DNA of 58,244 bases from an uncultured Treponema sp. (GTDB lineage Bacteria; Spirochaetota; Spirochaetia; Treponematales; Treponemataceae). The notes beneath the pieces are model-generated. The model saw nothing but the letters and a program-made list of their open reading frames with translations. It was not told where the DNA came from and made no database searches. The position numbers and the translations under genes are program-made. Each line of letters begins with the position of its first letter. Within the stretch, counting starts at the first letter, position 1. Where the stretch lies: the NCBI GenBank assembly GCA_905372235.1, contig CAJPOF010000008.1, positions 1-58,244 of the forward strand, written 5' to 3'. Positions 30,247-40,095 of the stretch are shown here, in pieces.

Positions 30247-31354
30247 TGTCGGAAAACTTCACTCCGTCTCCGTCGGTAACATCGTTTTGAAGAATCGAAC
30301 CTAAAACTTTTTCAAGATGGGCAGGCGATATTCCCGGCGAAAGGATTTTTTCCGTGCGCAGAACCGCAATGTCCGAAACGGAAATCACGTCTCCTTTTGA
30401 AAGCGACCTTGTGTAATGAAGGGAACGGTTTGTCCTTCCATAATTCTGTTTTTCCGATTCGGCAAGACGCTTTATTCCGTCCCCAAGAGCAGAAAATATC
30501 TTTTCCTTTTCGTAGTTTTCCTCAAGTTCCTTTAATAACCTTTGCTTTCCAATGTCTTTTCCGTAGCGATTCAGCACCGCTTCCGCCTGACGGGCAACGT
30601 GGCACATAAGCGCAAACTGCTCGCCTTCCAACGCCACAGGATCGTCAAGCCCGTCCATGCTTCTGCTTAGCGTTATGTGCTTTTCTATCACAGTCCCTCC
30701 GCACAGAACCGAAAGCACTGGAACAAGGACAGGATCAAGGCTATGGTCGCTGACCCCTGTTTCAATTCCAAAAATATTTTTGAGGTTTTCCAAAAGCCTA
30801 AGATTGTATTCGCTTTCGGGCGCAGGATAGCTTGTTATGCAATGCAGAAGCGAAACGCCTTCCGTTCCCACAATGTCAAGGGCAGCCTCTATGTCCGAAA
30901 GGCGCGAAACTCCGGACGACAATATCACGGGAACGGGAACCTCCCCTCTTTCCTTCTGCGCAGCTCTGAACGACGAAAGAGATTCCAGCATGGGAAAATG
31001 ATTCAGTTCCGGGCTTGCGATTTTTACATAGTCGGGATTTATCGAAATAAGTTCCCCAAGAGATTTTTCGCCGAACGGAGAGCATATGAATTTCACATTT
31101 TTTGAATGAGCGTATTCAAGCATCTCCTTGTAAAACGAAGGCTCACATTCAAGGTCTCGGAAACGCTCAAAAAGCGAAACGGAACCTGTAGGAAGAATTA
31201 CAAGCCCGGTCTTTGGATGCAAAATCTCGTCGGCGCACACCCACTGGAATTTCACAGCATCCGCGCCTGCACTAACGGCGCAATCTATAAGTTTTTTTGC
31301 CTTTTCCGCGCTTCCGCCGTGACTTGTTCCTATCTCTGCGATTATAAGAAGCAT
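30221..31354 (-). CDS. N-acetylneuraminate synthase family protein (NeuB/SpsE-like) with SAF domain
   Basis: A TIM-barrel enzyme that condenses phosphoenolpyruvate with a hexosamine-derived aldehyde to give a nonulosonic acid (sialic, legionaminic or pseudaminic acid type). Motifs: IIAEIGTSHGGSAEKAKKLID, AGADAVKFQW, KIASPELNHFPML, HCITSYPAPESEYNLR, GVSDHSL and GGTVIEKHITLSR. The C-terminal about 60 residues form the SAF/antifreeze-like domain (TRSLSKGDVISVSDI, LGSILQNDVTDGD). The ATG at 31354 is overlapped by the SH3-lipoprotein TGA (TGATG); a GTG at 31357 is the alternative. Lacking neighbours such as neuA or pseudaminic genes, the exact sugar cannot be named. It is the last gene of the secA-led run. 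Confidence 0.88.
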   Translation of the reverse strand: MLLIIAEIGTSHGGSAEKAKKLIDCAVSAGADAVKFQWVCADEILHPKTGLVILPTGSVSLFERFRDLECEPSFYKEMLEYAHSKNVKFICSPFGEKSLGELISINPDYVKIASPELNHFPMLESLSSFRAAQKERGEVPVPVILSSGVSRLSDIEAALDIVGTEGVSLLHCITSYPAPESEYNLRLLENLKNIFGIETGVSDHSLDPVLVPVLSVLCGGTVIEKHITLSRSMDGLDDPVALEGEQFALMCHVARQAEAVLNRYGKDIGKQRLLKELEENYEKEKIFSALGDGIKRLAESEKQNYGRTNRSLHYTRSLSKGDVISVSDIAVLRTEKILSPGISPAHLEKVLGSILQNDVTDGDGVKFSDIIERTSQR

Positions 31355-31707
31355 CACTTAAACTCTCTTTTTGCGCTTAACGCTTTGTATCTATTTGAAT
31401 AAAGCGCAAGCGAACTTTCGAATATCCAGCCCTCATCGAACCTGTACCATGTGCCGTCAGGCTCAATCGAACGACCGACGACCATAAGAATATCACCTTT
31501 CCTGCAATGAGCTACAGCCTCGCCTTCCCAACTCTCACTGTTCCTGAACGCAACATACGGTTCTGTAACAAGCGCCCACGACACGCTGGGAGAAAGGGAA
31601 AGCGGCTCTGTTTCATCGAATTCAATGTTTCGTTCCCTGTCGCAAGAAAATCCTGCAAGAAAAAAAATCATAACCGATACGAAAAACGCATACAATTTTT
31701 TTTTCAT
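31354..31707 (-). CDS. SH3-domain lipoprotein
   Basis: A 117-aa protein with a lipoprotein signal (VMIFFLAGFSC, lipobox cysteine near residue 22) and one bacterial SH3 domain (VAFRNSESWEGEAVAHCRKGDILMV, then WYRFDEGWIFESSL). Such domains bind peptidoglycan or other envelope ligands. It overlaps the NUDIX gene by 4 bp (ATGA) and the NeuB-like gene by one base, so all three are probably co-translated. Confidence 0.8.
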   Translation of the reverse strand: MKKKLYAFFVSVMIFFLAGFSCDRERNIEFDETEPLSLSPSVSWALVTEPYVAFRNSESWEGEAVAHCRKGDILMVVGRSIEPDGTWYRFDEGWIFESSLALYSNRYKALSAKREFK

Positions 31708-32114
31708 TTTATCGTTCCGTTTATGAAATCAAGCACACAAGGATAAATCTTCAAGTCCGAATCCACAAAATTCATTTTTCGTATGTCTTCGGGAAGCACC
31801 CACTTGTATTCCGTGTGTTCAGTAAGAGTGTACGGCTTTTTAATTCCGTCGTGTTCAAGCGAAACCATAAATGCGTCCAAACTGCATTCCGTTCCCCTGT
31901 GCAAAAACGACGACGTGCATATTTTTTGATGCACATTTGCATTCACACCAAATTCTTCCTTCATTTCCCGGACTATCGCCTCTTCAAAGGATTCGCCTTC
32001 ATCAAGTTTTCCGCCTGGGAATTCCCAGCGACCGCCCATGTCTCCCGTGGGATTTCTGTGAGCGACAAGGATTTTTTTTCCGTCATAGATTATGCACGCG
32101 ATTGAAGAACTCAT
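31704..32114 (-). CDS. NUDIX hydrolase (MutT-like)
   Basis: A NUDIX box is present: GGKLDEGESFEEAIVREMKEEFG fits GX5EX7REUXEEXGU, preceded by MGGRWEFPGGK. A C-terminal YKWVLPEDIRKMNF segment is typical of (d)NTP pyrophosphohydrolases that clean oxidised nucleotides. The second in-frame ATG (32114) is preferred because AAAGGA lies 7 nt upstream of it and only 1 nt from the first (32120). 136 aa. The stop overlaps the SH3 gene start (ATGA). Confidence 0.9.
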   Translation of the reverse strand: MSSSIACIIYDGKKILVAHRNPTGDMGGRWEFPGGKLDEGESFEEAIVREMKEEFGVNANVHQKICTSSFLHRGTECSLDAFMVSLEHDGIKKPYTLTEHTEYKWVLPEDIRKMNFVDSDLKIYPCVLDFINGTIK

Positions 32115-32145
32115 TTTCATTTCCTTTTAGCAAAGCGGATTTTAT

Positions 32146-32607
32146 TCAAAGAAAAAGAACGCCGGGAAGCACAAAATGCATAAGAGCAACCGCAATGCAT
32201 CCAAGTCCAAGATATTTTCGGCTTTCTATAAGAATCAGATTGAAGACATGGTTCAATTCAAGGGAAACCGACGATTTTTTTTCAAAATAAAGGATAAGAA
32301 CCGCAATTCCGCCTAAAAAACCTGCGACGCTTGGAAAAAGGTCTCCGAAAAAAGCAGGCCCGTTAACCGCCGAAAGAAGTTTTATGAATCCCACAAAAAC
32401 GGAAAGACCTCCAACCACAAGGTAAAACATCGCCTCGTCGGTGAACGAACCTTTCCCGAAAAATCGCAAGAAAAACGCCTGCTTTCGCTCGTCGGGCTCT
32501 GACTCTTCAAGTAAATCGGAATCTTCGGGCGAAGATGAGTCTCCGAAAAAAAGGACAAGCCCAACCAAAATGTTCAACAAAACCGAAAGAAAATAAAACT
32601 GAAGCAT
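32146..32607 (-). CDS. hypothetical four-helix membrane protein
   Basis: Not recognised. 153 aa; hydrophobic segments near residues 5-21 (FLSVLLNILVGLVLFFG), 60-78, 84-105 and 125-150, with an acidic loop (EDSDLLEESEPDE) after the first. It lies in the secA-led minus-strand run between the single-pass protein and the NUDIX gene with small gaps, suggesting co-transcription. Probably a conserved treponemal envelope protein. Confidence 0.65.
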   Translation of the reverse strand: MLQFYFLSVLLNILVGLVLFFGDSSSPEDSDLLEESEPDERKQAFFLRFFGKGSFTDEAMFYLVVGGLSVFVGFIKLLSAVNGPAFFGDLFPSVAGFLGGIAVLILYFEKKSSVSLELNHVFNLILIESRKYLGLGCIAVALMHFVLPGVLFL

Positions 32608-32634
32608 CCTTACTCCAAACGGACACCGGATTTT

Positions 32635-33201
32635 CTAGCGGTTCTGAATATTTACCGAAAAATCCTTGGATTCAGTACCGGAATTGCACGATGCCGTTAT
32701 TTTGATTATATCATAGTCGGTGAATTTTGTCCTTATAAAGAGTTCTTCACCGGTAAAAGAGCCCGAAACCTCGCTTTTGTTTATGAGCGCACCCGAATTG
32801 TCGTATGCGCTGAACGTCACAAGCACCGGAATAGACATACGGGTCTTGCGTTTTTCATCGGAGAGTGCCTTGAACTGAAGGCTTACGTACACCGAATCTT
32901 CATACGAGAACGCAGTAAGTTCACATTCAGTTCCGATAAAACGGCTTATGTTCCGAGCCGAAAGAAAACTGAAAATCCATATGAAGGCGACAAAAACCGC
33001 TATCGACATAAGCATGAACCTGTTTCCCTTGGTCGAAACAAGCACCTTGAAAAGTCCTTTTTTGGGAGCCATTTTTCCGGCGTAGAAGTCCCTTACACTT
33101 TGCGGAGCTTTTTTCAATCGTTCTTCCCTGTTGTAGAAGAACGTAAATCCCCTTTCTTTTTCGTCATCGGGATGGCCTTCGTCAACTCCTCTAAAATCCA
33201 T
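32635..33201 (-). CDS. hypothetical single-pass membrane protein
   Basis: Not recognised. 188 aa: a polar cytoplasmic head of about 60 residues (GVDEGHPDDEKERGF), one membrane helix (LMSIAVFVAFIWIFSFL, about 63-80) and an extracytoplasmic beta-rich domain of about 100 residues. The pattern resembles small beta-sandwich anchor proteins. It starts 8 bp after the upstream lipoprotein stop, so it is co-translated in the secA run. Confidence 0.65.
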   Translation of the reverse strand: MDFRGVDEGHPDDEKERGFTFFYNREERLKKAPQSVRDFYAGKMAPKKGLFKVLVSTKGNRFMLMSIAVFVAFIWIFSFLSARNISRFIGTECELTAFSYEDSVYVSLQFKALSDEKRKTRMSIPVLVTFSAYDNSGALINKSEVSGSFTGEELFIRTKFTDYDIIKITASCNSGTESKDFSVNIQNR

Positions 33202-33208
33202 AAATCAC

Positions 33209-34444
33209 CTATTGCCTTAGAATCGAATCGACCAAGGAATCCGTACGCCACCAGACCACCCTGGATTTTTCTCTGTCCGCAAGCAAGGCGGAGATTATGC
33301 CTTCTTTTGAAAGTGAAAAAGAATAATACAGAATACGGCTATGGTCTACATTGAACTGCCGCTTTATAACGTTCTGTGTACCCGGCTGAATCATCTCTAT
33401 AGAAAAACCGTCTTCCGTGGTAACGATGAAGAAAAACCAGTTGTTCCGTGTTACCCCAAGAAAATCGTAGGGCAAAGCATACGAAATCTTAGTGAAATCT
33501 TCCGTAACCGAAACCTCGAACGGAGGAACATTTATCGCCTCTCCATAAAGCCCTGTCTCGATGTCAAGCGGATAAATCACCGACTGAACATAGTCGAATC
33601 CCGACTGAACTTTCGATTCCTCGTCGATATAGGGAAGATAATAATCTATTTTTACGTAAAGCCGCTCTGAATAGCTGTCGGGAACTACGTTTTCCACCGT
33701 AACGGACATATCAGTGCGGTTTACAAAATCCCCCGGAATCATGGGAACTTTTCCGGTAAGGATTGGAATCTCGTAGCGTAAAAAACCGTTTGTGTTGAAC
33801 CAGAACACTTTCAGACCGTCGTTTGTTGTGCATACTACGACAAGTTCATCGTTTTCCGTGGCGTACAAACCTTTTATCGTGGGAAACGGAGTTCCCCCCG
33901 GTCCCTGCTGACCTATATAGTCGATGACAGTTCCGTCGCTTGAAAAACAAAGCACAACCTGACTGAAAAGAAGGCGTTCGTCCTCGTCCTGCTCGTGCCG
34001 CTCTTTCGGAACGGTCCCCACCACGTACATATATTTTCTTGAGTCCACGGCGATTTTTCCCGTGTAGTCAAAAGGATACTCAACCGCTTTCCAGATGCCT
34101 TCGGTGGATCTTTCAGGAAGTCCGGAGTTTTTTTTGGAATAGAATTCCTCGCTGTAATACAAAGAAAGCAAGTCCCCGTAGGAATTCAAGGAAAGGATTT
34201 TTCCAGCCTCGCCGTTCACGATATAAAAAAATCCGTCCCGCATTGCAAGTTCCGTCTTCATGTTGCCGACGGTGTTTATTCCAAAAAGATTCAGTTGCTC
34301 CTCGAAATTGCCGTAACTCATGGAAAAAAGTTCCTCTTCCGCAACGGACTGAATCTTTGAATATCCGGAACATGACAAAGAAACAAAAGAAAAAAGCAAA
34401 GCCGCAAAAAGAAAAAATCCTCTGGCGGAAGATTCGTTTTTCAT
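33209..34444 (-). CDS. lipoprotein, possibly LIC_12708-like, predicted beta-propeller
   Basis: Signal peptide and lipobox (FAALLFSFVSLSC) near residues 10-25, then a body of repeated beta segments (GYSKIQSVAEE, GEAGKILSLNSYGDL, GKIAVDSRKYMYVVG, VLCFSSDGTVIDYIG) like a six-bladed propeller. It resembles the spirochaetal LIC_12708 family by eye. Function unknown; it probably sits on the periplasmic face of a membrane. ATG at 34444 is preferred; an ATG at 34456 would overlap the secA stop by 8 bp. It is immediately downstream of secA. Confidence 0.65.
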   Translation of the reverse strand: MKNESSARGFFLFAALLFSFVSLSCSGYSKIQSVAEEELFSMSYGNFEEQLNLFGINTVGNMKTELAMRDGFFYIVNGEAGKILSLNSYGDLLSLYYSEEFYSKKNSGLPERSTEGIWKAVEYPFDYTGKIAVDSRKYMYVVGTVPKERHEQDEDERLLFSQVVLCFSSDGTVIDYIGQQGPGGTPFPTIKGLYATENDELVVVCTTNDGLKVFWFNTNGFLRYEIPILTGKVPMIPGDFVNRTDMSVTVENVVPDSYSERLYVKIDYYLPYIDEESKVQSGFDYVQSVIYPLDIETGLYGEAINVPPFEVSVTEDFTKISYALPYDFLGVTRNNWFFFIVTTEDGFSIEMIQPGTQNVIKRQFNVDHSRILYYSFSLSKEGIISALLADREKSRVVWWRTDSLVDSILRQ

Positions 34445-34448
34445 GAAA

Positions 34449-37268
34449 TCAGCCATTTCTTCCGCAACAGTTCTTGTATTTTTTTCCGCTTCCGCACGGA
34501 CAAGGATCGTTTCGCCCGACCTTTGGAGAAGACCTTCTTACGGTTATGTTTTCTCCTTGGGTTCGTCTTTGCATAGCACCTTTTGACGCATTCCTGCGAG
34601 CCATGTCAGCGTTCATCGCAGAATTAGCCATGCGATGCGCCTGCGTTTCTCCGAACGCCTCTTGCGCTTCGGAATGTTGGGCGCTCATATTTTTCTGCGC
34701 ACGCACAGCCGCAAGCCGCCGCGCTTCAAGAGCCTCCGGGCTAAGTTGAATGCGTACCTTGAAAACGCGCGCCATAACCGAAGTGCGGATGGATTCCAGC
34801 ATTTCGTCGAACATTCTAAAACCGTCCAGCTTGTATTCGGTCAAAGGATTTTTTGAGCCGTAGGAACGAAGGCTTACCGCCTCCCTAAGCCCTTCAAGAG
34901 CTTCAAGCTGGTCAAGCCATTTTTTATCGATTACCTGAACGTACTGGTATCTAATGAACATATTAAGGTTCTCTTTTCCGACCAGCGTCTCTTTTTCCGT
35001 GATGTCGTTCTGCAAAGCCGCAAGCAAAGATTCCTCGGAAAGTCGTTCCACAGGAAGGGAAAGTCCAAAATTGTTTTTTATATCTTCGTTCAGGGCGGAC
35101 CTAGCCTCGTCCTGCTGCCTTTTTGATGCCCTCGCAAAATCATAGAACATAAGGTCCACGGCATCCTTTGCGTTTCCCATAACCCTTTCCGAAAGTTCCT
35201 CGTCGGCAAGGATTTTATCCCTCTGCTCGTAGATTACGCCTCTTTGCTCGTTCAGAACGTCGTCATAGTCAAGGAGGTGTTTTCTTATCTCAAAGTTCCT
35301 GTCTTCGACTTTTGCCTGCGCTTTCTCGATGCCCCTGTTCAGCCAAGGATGATCTATAGGTTCGCCCGGCTGCATTCCTATCCTTGTCATCAGGTTTTTC
35401 ATCCTCTCGCCACCAAAAAGACGCATAAGGTCGTCGTCCATTGAAATAAAGAACTTGGATCTTCCGGGGTCTCCTTGACGGCCGGAACGACCTCTAAGCT
35501 GGTTATCGATTCGGCGGGATTCATGGCGTTCAGAACCTATCACATAAAGTCCGCCTGCGTTCTTGACATCTTCGTTGTCCTTCAGCCACTTTTCCTTTTC
35601 GATTCTGTACGCTTCCGCATACTGTTCGGCAGTCGCATTGGTTCCCGCCCTTTTTCTTGCCCTGAATTCAGGATTTCCGCCGAGTTTTATATCAGTTCCT
35701 CGACCAGCCATGTTAGTCGCAATCGTGACAGCACCCCGGCTTCCTGCCTCCGCGATTATCATAGCCTCTCGGGCATGATTTTTTGCGTTCAGCACTTCAT
35801 GGCGTATTCCTTTTCGTGTAAGGATTGAAGAAAGAAGTTCCGATTTTTCCACCGAAACAGTTCCCACAAGGACAGGCTGCCCTTTTGCGTGCGCCTCCTG
35901 AATCTCCTTGCTTATTGCCTCCCACTTGTCCTGCTCATTCAGATAGACTTCATCGTTCTCGTCTTTTCTTGCGATAGGCTTGTTCGTAGGAATTGCGACG
36001 ACATCCAGTTTGTAGATTTTGTTGAATTCCACGGCTTCCGTGGCAGCCGTTCCTGTCATGCCCGAAAGTTTTTCGTACATTCTGAAGAAATTCTGAAACG
36101 TGATTGTCGCAAGAGTTCTGTTCCTTTGGGCAATGCGTAGATGTTCCTTTGCTTCTATAGCCTGATGAAGTCCGTCGCCATATCGTCGGCCTTCAAGCAC
36201 ACGGCCTGTAAATTCATCAACAATCTGAACAAGCCCATCCCGAACAAGGTAGTCCACATCCTGATGGTAAAGCGTGTGAGCCCTTACCGCCTGCGTAAAA
36301 TAATGAACAAACTCGAAGTTTTCTTCGTCAACGACTTTAGTTCCTGCGGCAATCAGGTTGTGCTTATGAAGAATCTCGTCTATATGGTTTATTCCTGCGT
36401 CCGTGAAGGAAACACGCTTAGATTTTTCGTCAAGTTTATAGTCTCCCTTGATGTTCTTTCTTGCCTCAGGGTCAAGTTCCACCTCGTCGGGATAGTCGCC
36501 CGTCTTGGGATCTTTTTCGACCTCGGAAAGCTCGCCCACATATTTATCAACCTCGTGATACTTATACGTGTCGTCCTCTCCCTGACCTGAGATTATAAGC
36601 GGAGTTCTTGCCTCGTCTATCAATATTGAGTCAATCTCATCAACCACACAGAAACTGAATCCCCTCTGAACCTTCCTTGCCAAGTCTATCTGCATGTTGT
36701 CCCGAAGATAGTCGAAGCCAAGTTCATTGTTCGTTCCATATGTTATGTCGCAACGATAAGAAAGTGCTCTTGCCTCGTTATCCATGTTGGAAAGAATTGA
36801 ACCGACAGTCTGCCCAAGGTAGGAATATACCGGACGCATCCAGTCGGCATCTCGTTCGGCAAGATAATCGTTCACGGTAACTACATGCACGCCTTTTCCG
36901 CTTAGGGAGTTCAGATACACGGCAGGAACGCACATGAGCGTCTTTCCTTCACCGGTTTTCATTTCCGTGATTCTTCCTGAATGAAGCACAAGAGAACCCA
37001 TTATCTGAACGTCATAGGCACGCTCTCCAAGCACCCTGAACGCAGCTTCCCTGGCAAGAGCGAACGCTTCCGGCAATATGTCGTCCAATGTCTCGCCTTT
37101 TGAAAGCCGTTCCTTGAGTTTTGCAGTTTCCTTTGGAAAATCTTCGGCAGGAAGGGATTTTGCCCAATCTTCCTTTCCGTTTACCTTGGCAAGAAGAGGC
37201 ATCAGTTTTTTTACATCTCTTTCATTCTGCGAGCCGAAAATGGCGGTTAAAATCTTATCAACAATCAT
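34449..37268 (-). CDS. secA: preprotein translocase subunit SecA
   Basis: The ATPase motor that drives unfolded preproteins through SecYEG. NBD1 Walker A (MKTGEGKTL), preprotein-crosslinking and helical scaffold domains, DEAD-like DEIDSILIDEARTPLIISG, NBD2 region GTVSVEKSELLS and MAGRGTDI, and the C-terminal SEC-C zinc motif CPCGSGKKYKNCCG that contacts SecB or ribosomes. Length 939 aa is normal. ATG at 37268; 134 bp separate it from lepB upstream. Several downstream genes appear co-transcribed. Confidence 0.97.
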   Translation of the reverse strand: MIVDKILTAIFGSQNERDVKKLMPLLAKVNGKEDWAKSLPAEDFPKETAKLKERLSKGETLDDILPEAFALAREAAFRVLGERAYDVQIMGSLVLHSGRITEMKTGEGKTLMCVPAVYLNSLSGKGVHVVTVNDYLAERDADWMRPVYSYLGQTVGSILSNMDNEARALSYRCDITYGTNNELGFDYLRDNMQIDLARKVQRGFSFCVVDEIDSILIDEARTPLIISGQGEDDTYKYHEVDKYVGELSEVEKDPKTGDYPDEVELDPEARKNIKGDYKLDEKSKRVSFTDAGINHIDEILHKHNLIAAGTKVVDEENFEFVHYFTQAVRAHTLYHQDVDYLVRDGLVQIVDEFTGRVLEGRRYGDGLHQAIEAKEHLRIAQRNRTLATITFQNFFRMYEKLSGMTGTAATEAVEFNKIYKLDVVAIPTNKPIARKDENDEVYLNEQDKWEAISKEIQEAHAKGQPVLVGTVSVEKSELLSSILTRKGIRHEVLNAKNHAREAMIIAEAGSRGAVTIATNMAGRGTDIKLGGNPEFRARKRAGTNATAEQYAEAYRIEKEKWLKDNEDVKNAGGLYVIGSERHESRRIDNQLRGRSGRQGDPGRSKFFISMDDDLMRLFGGERMKNLMTRIGMQPGEPIDHPWLNRGIEKAQAKVEDRNFEIRKHLLDYDDVLNEQRGVIYEQRDKILADEELSERVMGNAKDAVDLMFYDFARASKRQQDEARSALNEDIKNNFGLSLPVERLSEESLLAALQNDITEKETLVGKENLNMFIRYQYVQVIDKKWLDQLEALEGLREAVSLRSYGSKNPLTEYKLDGFRMFDEMLESIRTSVMARVFKVRIQLSPEALEARRLAAVRAQKNMSAQHSEAQEAFGETQAHRMANSAMNADMARRNASKGAMQRRTQGENITVRRSSPKVGRNDPCPCGSGKKYKNCCGRNG

Positions 37269-37402
37269 GACTTGTCCTTAAAATGCTTTTGTTTTAAGGT
37301 CGATTCCGTTCGCTAAAGGGAAACCGGAATCAGACCATATAAATATATAGATATTTCCATCGGTAGTAAAGAATATAGAAACTATGCCCGCATAAGCTAA
37401 AA

Positions 37403-39142
37403 CTATCTTGTCCGGACTACGCCGCGCCTGGTAAGAGGCCAAAATCTGTATAAGGCAAGACCAAGAATGTATCGTTTTGAAACATACTGCGGTTCCATGT
37501 TAGAGCGGTATTTCACGGAATATTTGTCATAAGAAGAGAGGGGAACGGTTCTTTTCTCGTAGGAATGTCTCATGTCAAGCGAATTGAAACGGTTGTCACC
37601 CATCATAAAATACGAGCCTTCAGCGATATATTGCGGAGTTCCGTCATCAAGATTTTCAGGGAACAAAGGCATATTCCGTTGATCCAAAATCAGCGAATAA
37701 AAATGGATTTTTTCGGCATCCTCAAAATATTTTAGCAAAAGTTCATCATTCGAAAGTTCTGCTGCAGTGCCGTTCTTGGAAAGGATTTCAGCCGTCCTAA
37801 GATAGATTCTTCCGGCGGAAAGTTTTGCCATAAGATTCAGGCGGAAATTCGCCTCTTTGTACATGTCGTTCGAAAAATCAGACTCTGCGGCGGATTTTCC
37901 GGAAATCCAGTCGGTCATAAACATCGAAAACCATTCCGAGCCGCCCTTTGTTTTAAGCAACATCATCGTTCTTTCAAAACTGTTTGAAAAAACATCGTAA
38001 ATCAAAAGCGAAGGTTCTGAAAAATCGCCTTCTTTTTTTTGGCGAGCGGCAATTTCGGAAAATCTCTTTGAAATGGACGAGCATTCAAACGCAACGGAAT
38101 CAATGTCAAGTTCCCGGCGCAACTTTTCAAGGTCAAGCATTGCCGCATACTGCTCCTTTGAAAGAGGAATAGTTTCAATCCCCTTCCTTACAGAAGGATG
38201 GATAACGTTCAGATTCCAGGCGGCATATTTTTTGTCCAATTCGACAGGCTCAAAGTTGTCGCTTTTTTTTGTGCGGGCATATAGCGTTCCGTCCTGCATT
38301 ACAAGCTGTTCTCCGGGAAGCCCCGTAACCCTCTTTACAAGCGGATCTGCCTTAGGCTCTCCGTTTTCGTCAACATTCAGATTCACGGTGCTGAATGTAA
38401 GCATATACACAATCTGGCTTACAACCGTACGAATCTCGGACTTTCTGTCCATGCTGTAATGCGGATTTCTGAAAACCACAACATCGCCCCGTCTATAGGA
38501 TTTCAGGCACGGAAATCCGACATCACTCAACGGCATTTTAGGTCCGCTTGGGGTCTTGAACACTATAACCCTGTCTCCGATAAGAAATGAAGGTACCATC
38601 GATTCGGACGGAATTACATAAAGCTGAAGCACGAATATCTGGAATATAAGCACCATGAAAACCGCCTGAACCACCGCATCAATCCAGTCGGCAAACTCAA
38701 AGAGTACACGTTTAAATCCGGCGGGCTTTACCAAAAGAGATTTACCTTTTTTTTCGTTTTTCCAGTTTGGCTCAAGAAGATACGCCCTCTTTTCGTTCAA
38801 AAAATGGAGAATAAGATACCTGTATGCAAGCACCACTGCCCACAAAACGACCGTCACCACATCGTACCAATAAGGAGTTCCGTTTTTCCCAGCCCTACGC
38901 AGAACAAAGGATGCAAGAAACACATACGGTAAATATTGAAGCATTTTCTGCGTCGGAAGAACGGCTTTGAATTCCTTTTTGCCGTAGAGTTTTATAAAAA
39001 GAAACCACACCGAAAAAAAAGTCATCGCAAGGCTCAACGGAAAAGCAAGAAGACTTATGTCGGCATGGAAACTGAACTGTAACAGTGAAAACAGGACGCT
39101 TGCGCCCAAAACTATGAACATTGGAAGTCGAATTCTACTCAT
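37403..39142 (-). CDS. lepB: signal peptidase I, long treponemal form
   Basis: Cleaves signal peptides from exported proteins. Four to five hydrophobic segments in the first roughly 110 residues and another at about 155-178 precede the catalytic Ser of IPSESMVPSFLIGDRV. The Lys lies in LVKRVTGLPGEQLV and the C-box in YFMMGDNRFNSLDMRH. Between the Lys and the C-box sits an insert of about 200 residues (LDKKYAAWNLNV to PQYIAEG) absent from short bacterial LepB. At 579 aa it is nearly twice the usual size. It lies directly upstream of secA, so export functions are clustered. Confidence 0.92.
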   Translation of the reverse strand: MSRIRLPMFIVLGASVLFSLLQFSFHADISLLAFPLSLAMTFFSVWFLFIKLYGKKEFKAVLPTQKMLQYLPYVFLASFVLRRAGKNGTPYWYDVVTVVLWAVVLAYRYLILHFLNEKRAYLLEPNWKNEKKGKSLLVKPAGFKRVLFEFADWIDAVVQAVFMVLIFQIFVLQLYVIPSESMVPSFLIGDRVIVFKTPSGPKMPLSDVGFPCLKSYRRGDVVVFRNPHYSMDRKSEIRTVVSQIVYMLTFSTVNLNVDENGEPKADPLVKRVTGLPGEQLVMQDGTLYARTKKSDNFEPVELDKKYAAWNLNVIHPSVRKGIETIPLSKEQYAAMLDLEKLRRELDIDSVAFECSSISKRFSEIAARQKKEGDFSEPSLLIYDVFSNSFERTMMLLKTKGGSEWFSMFMTDWISGKSAAESDFSNDMYKEANFRLNLMAKLSAGRIYLRTAEILSKNGTAAELSNDELLLKYFEDAEKIHFYSLILDQRNMPLFPENLDDGTPQYIAEGSYFMMGDNRFNSLDMRHSYEKRTVPLSSYDKYSVKYRSNMEPQYVSKRYILGLALYRFWPLTRRGVVRTR

Positions 39143-39181
39143 ACGATTAAATATAGCGAATCTTTTCTTTTTAATAAACTT

Positions 39182-40027
39182 TCATTTTCGCATTTTGTAC
39201 ATATCCATAAAATTATTTTTAAGCATCCGAAAAAAGGATTCGAAATCTTTTTCATTGCGCAACGCAAGGCTTGCCTCGTAGACACGAAGAATTTCCTTGA
39301 AACCCGTGAAATTTTCGCCTCGCAGACTCTGGAAAGGAGCGTCTGTCTCAAGAAGAAGGTTCGAAATCGGAAGAAATTTTACACATTCGATTGCCTTTTT
39401 GTTCCCGTTCAGAATCTGCTTTCCAAAAGAGAAGTACGCATTGATTCCCTTGGAAAGAAGGCTTTTCGCTTCGTACAGACCGAGCGGAAAACTGTGGAAA
39501 AGCACGGACGGAAGTTTTTTCAGACGCTCGGCATATTTGTAAACAAGATGCAAAGCCTTCCGTTCATGAATCACCACAGGCATTTCGTAACCAATCGCAA
39601 TTTCAAGCGATGAAGCAAACACTTTTTCCTGAAGTTCAAGATTTTCAGCATATTTTTTATCAAACAAGTCAAACCCGATTTCGCCCACGGCATCTATCTT
39701 TTTTGATGAGACAAGTTTTTCCATAAAATCCAAAAGTTCGATTTCAGGATTTTGCGGATGAATACCGAACGCCCTTGCCGCACTTCCGTACGGAAGATTA
39801 AGTTTTTCAAGTTCCTGCCATTCTTCTTTTGAATGAACGCAGGTTGCACAAAAATAATTATCCTGAGTGAATCCCGACGACGAAAAATCCCCGCTTGAAA
39901 AATCCGTGATGTCCTCAAACTGCAAGCACTGAACCAAATGAAGATGACTGTCGCATATCGGAAAACCGAACGGAAATTTTTCCTTGTTAAAAAATAAAAC
40001 ATTATTTTCAGAAAAATCTTCTAACAT
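39182..40027 (-). CDS. TatD family metal-dependent hydrolase (divergent)
   Basis: A TIM-barrel hydrolase, likely acting as a DNase or other phosphoesterase. Metal ligands are visible in CDSHLHLVQ near the start, AFGIHPQNPE, VGEIGFDLFDK, VVIHERKA, LFHSF and LLETDAPF. The sequence is shorter and more divergent than canonical TatD (281 aa), with an unusual acidic, serine-rich loop near residues 40-52. ATG at 40027. It is separated from lepB by 40 bp on the same strand and may be part of that run. Confidence 0.85.
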   Translation of the reverse strand: MLEDFSENNVLFFNKEKFPFGFPICDSHLHLVQCLQFEDITDFSSGDFSSSGFTQDNYFCATCVHSKEEWQELEKLNLPYGSAARAFGIHPQNPEIELLDFMEKLVSSKKIDAVGEIGFDLFDKKYAENLELQEKVFASSLEIAIGYEMPVVIHERKALHLVYKYAERLKKLPSVLFHSFPLGLYEAKSLLSKGINAYFSFGKQILNGNKKAIECVKFLPISNLLLETDAPFQSLRGENFTGFKEILRVYEASLALRNEKDFESFFRMLKNNFMDMYKMRK

Positions 40028-40095
40028 TCTTTTTGATTTTACCGAATATAAAAATGTAGTTCAATTTTATTGTAACAAATAACCAGGGGGAAACC

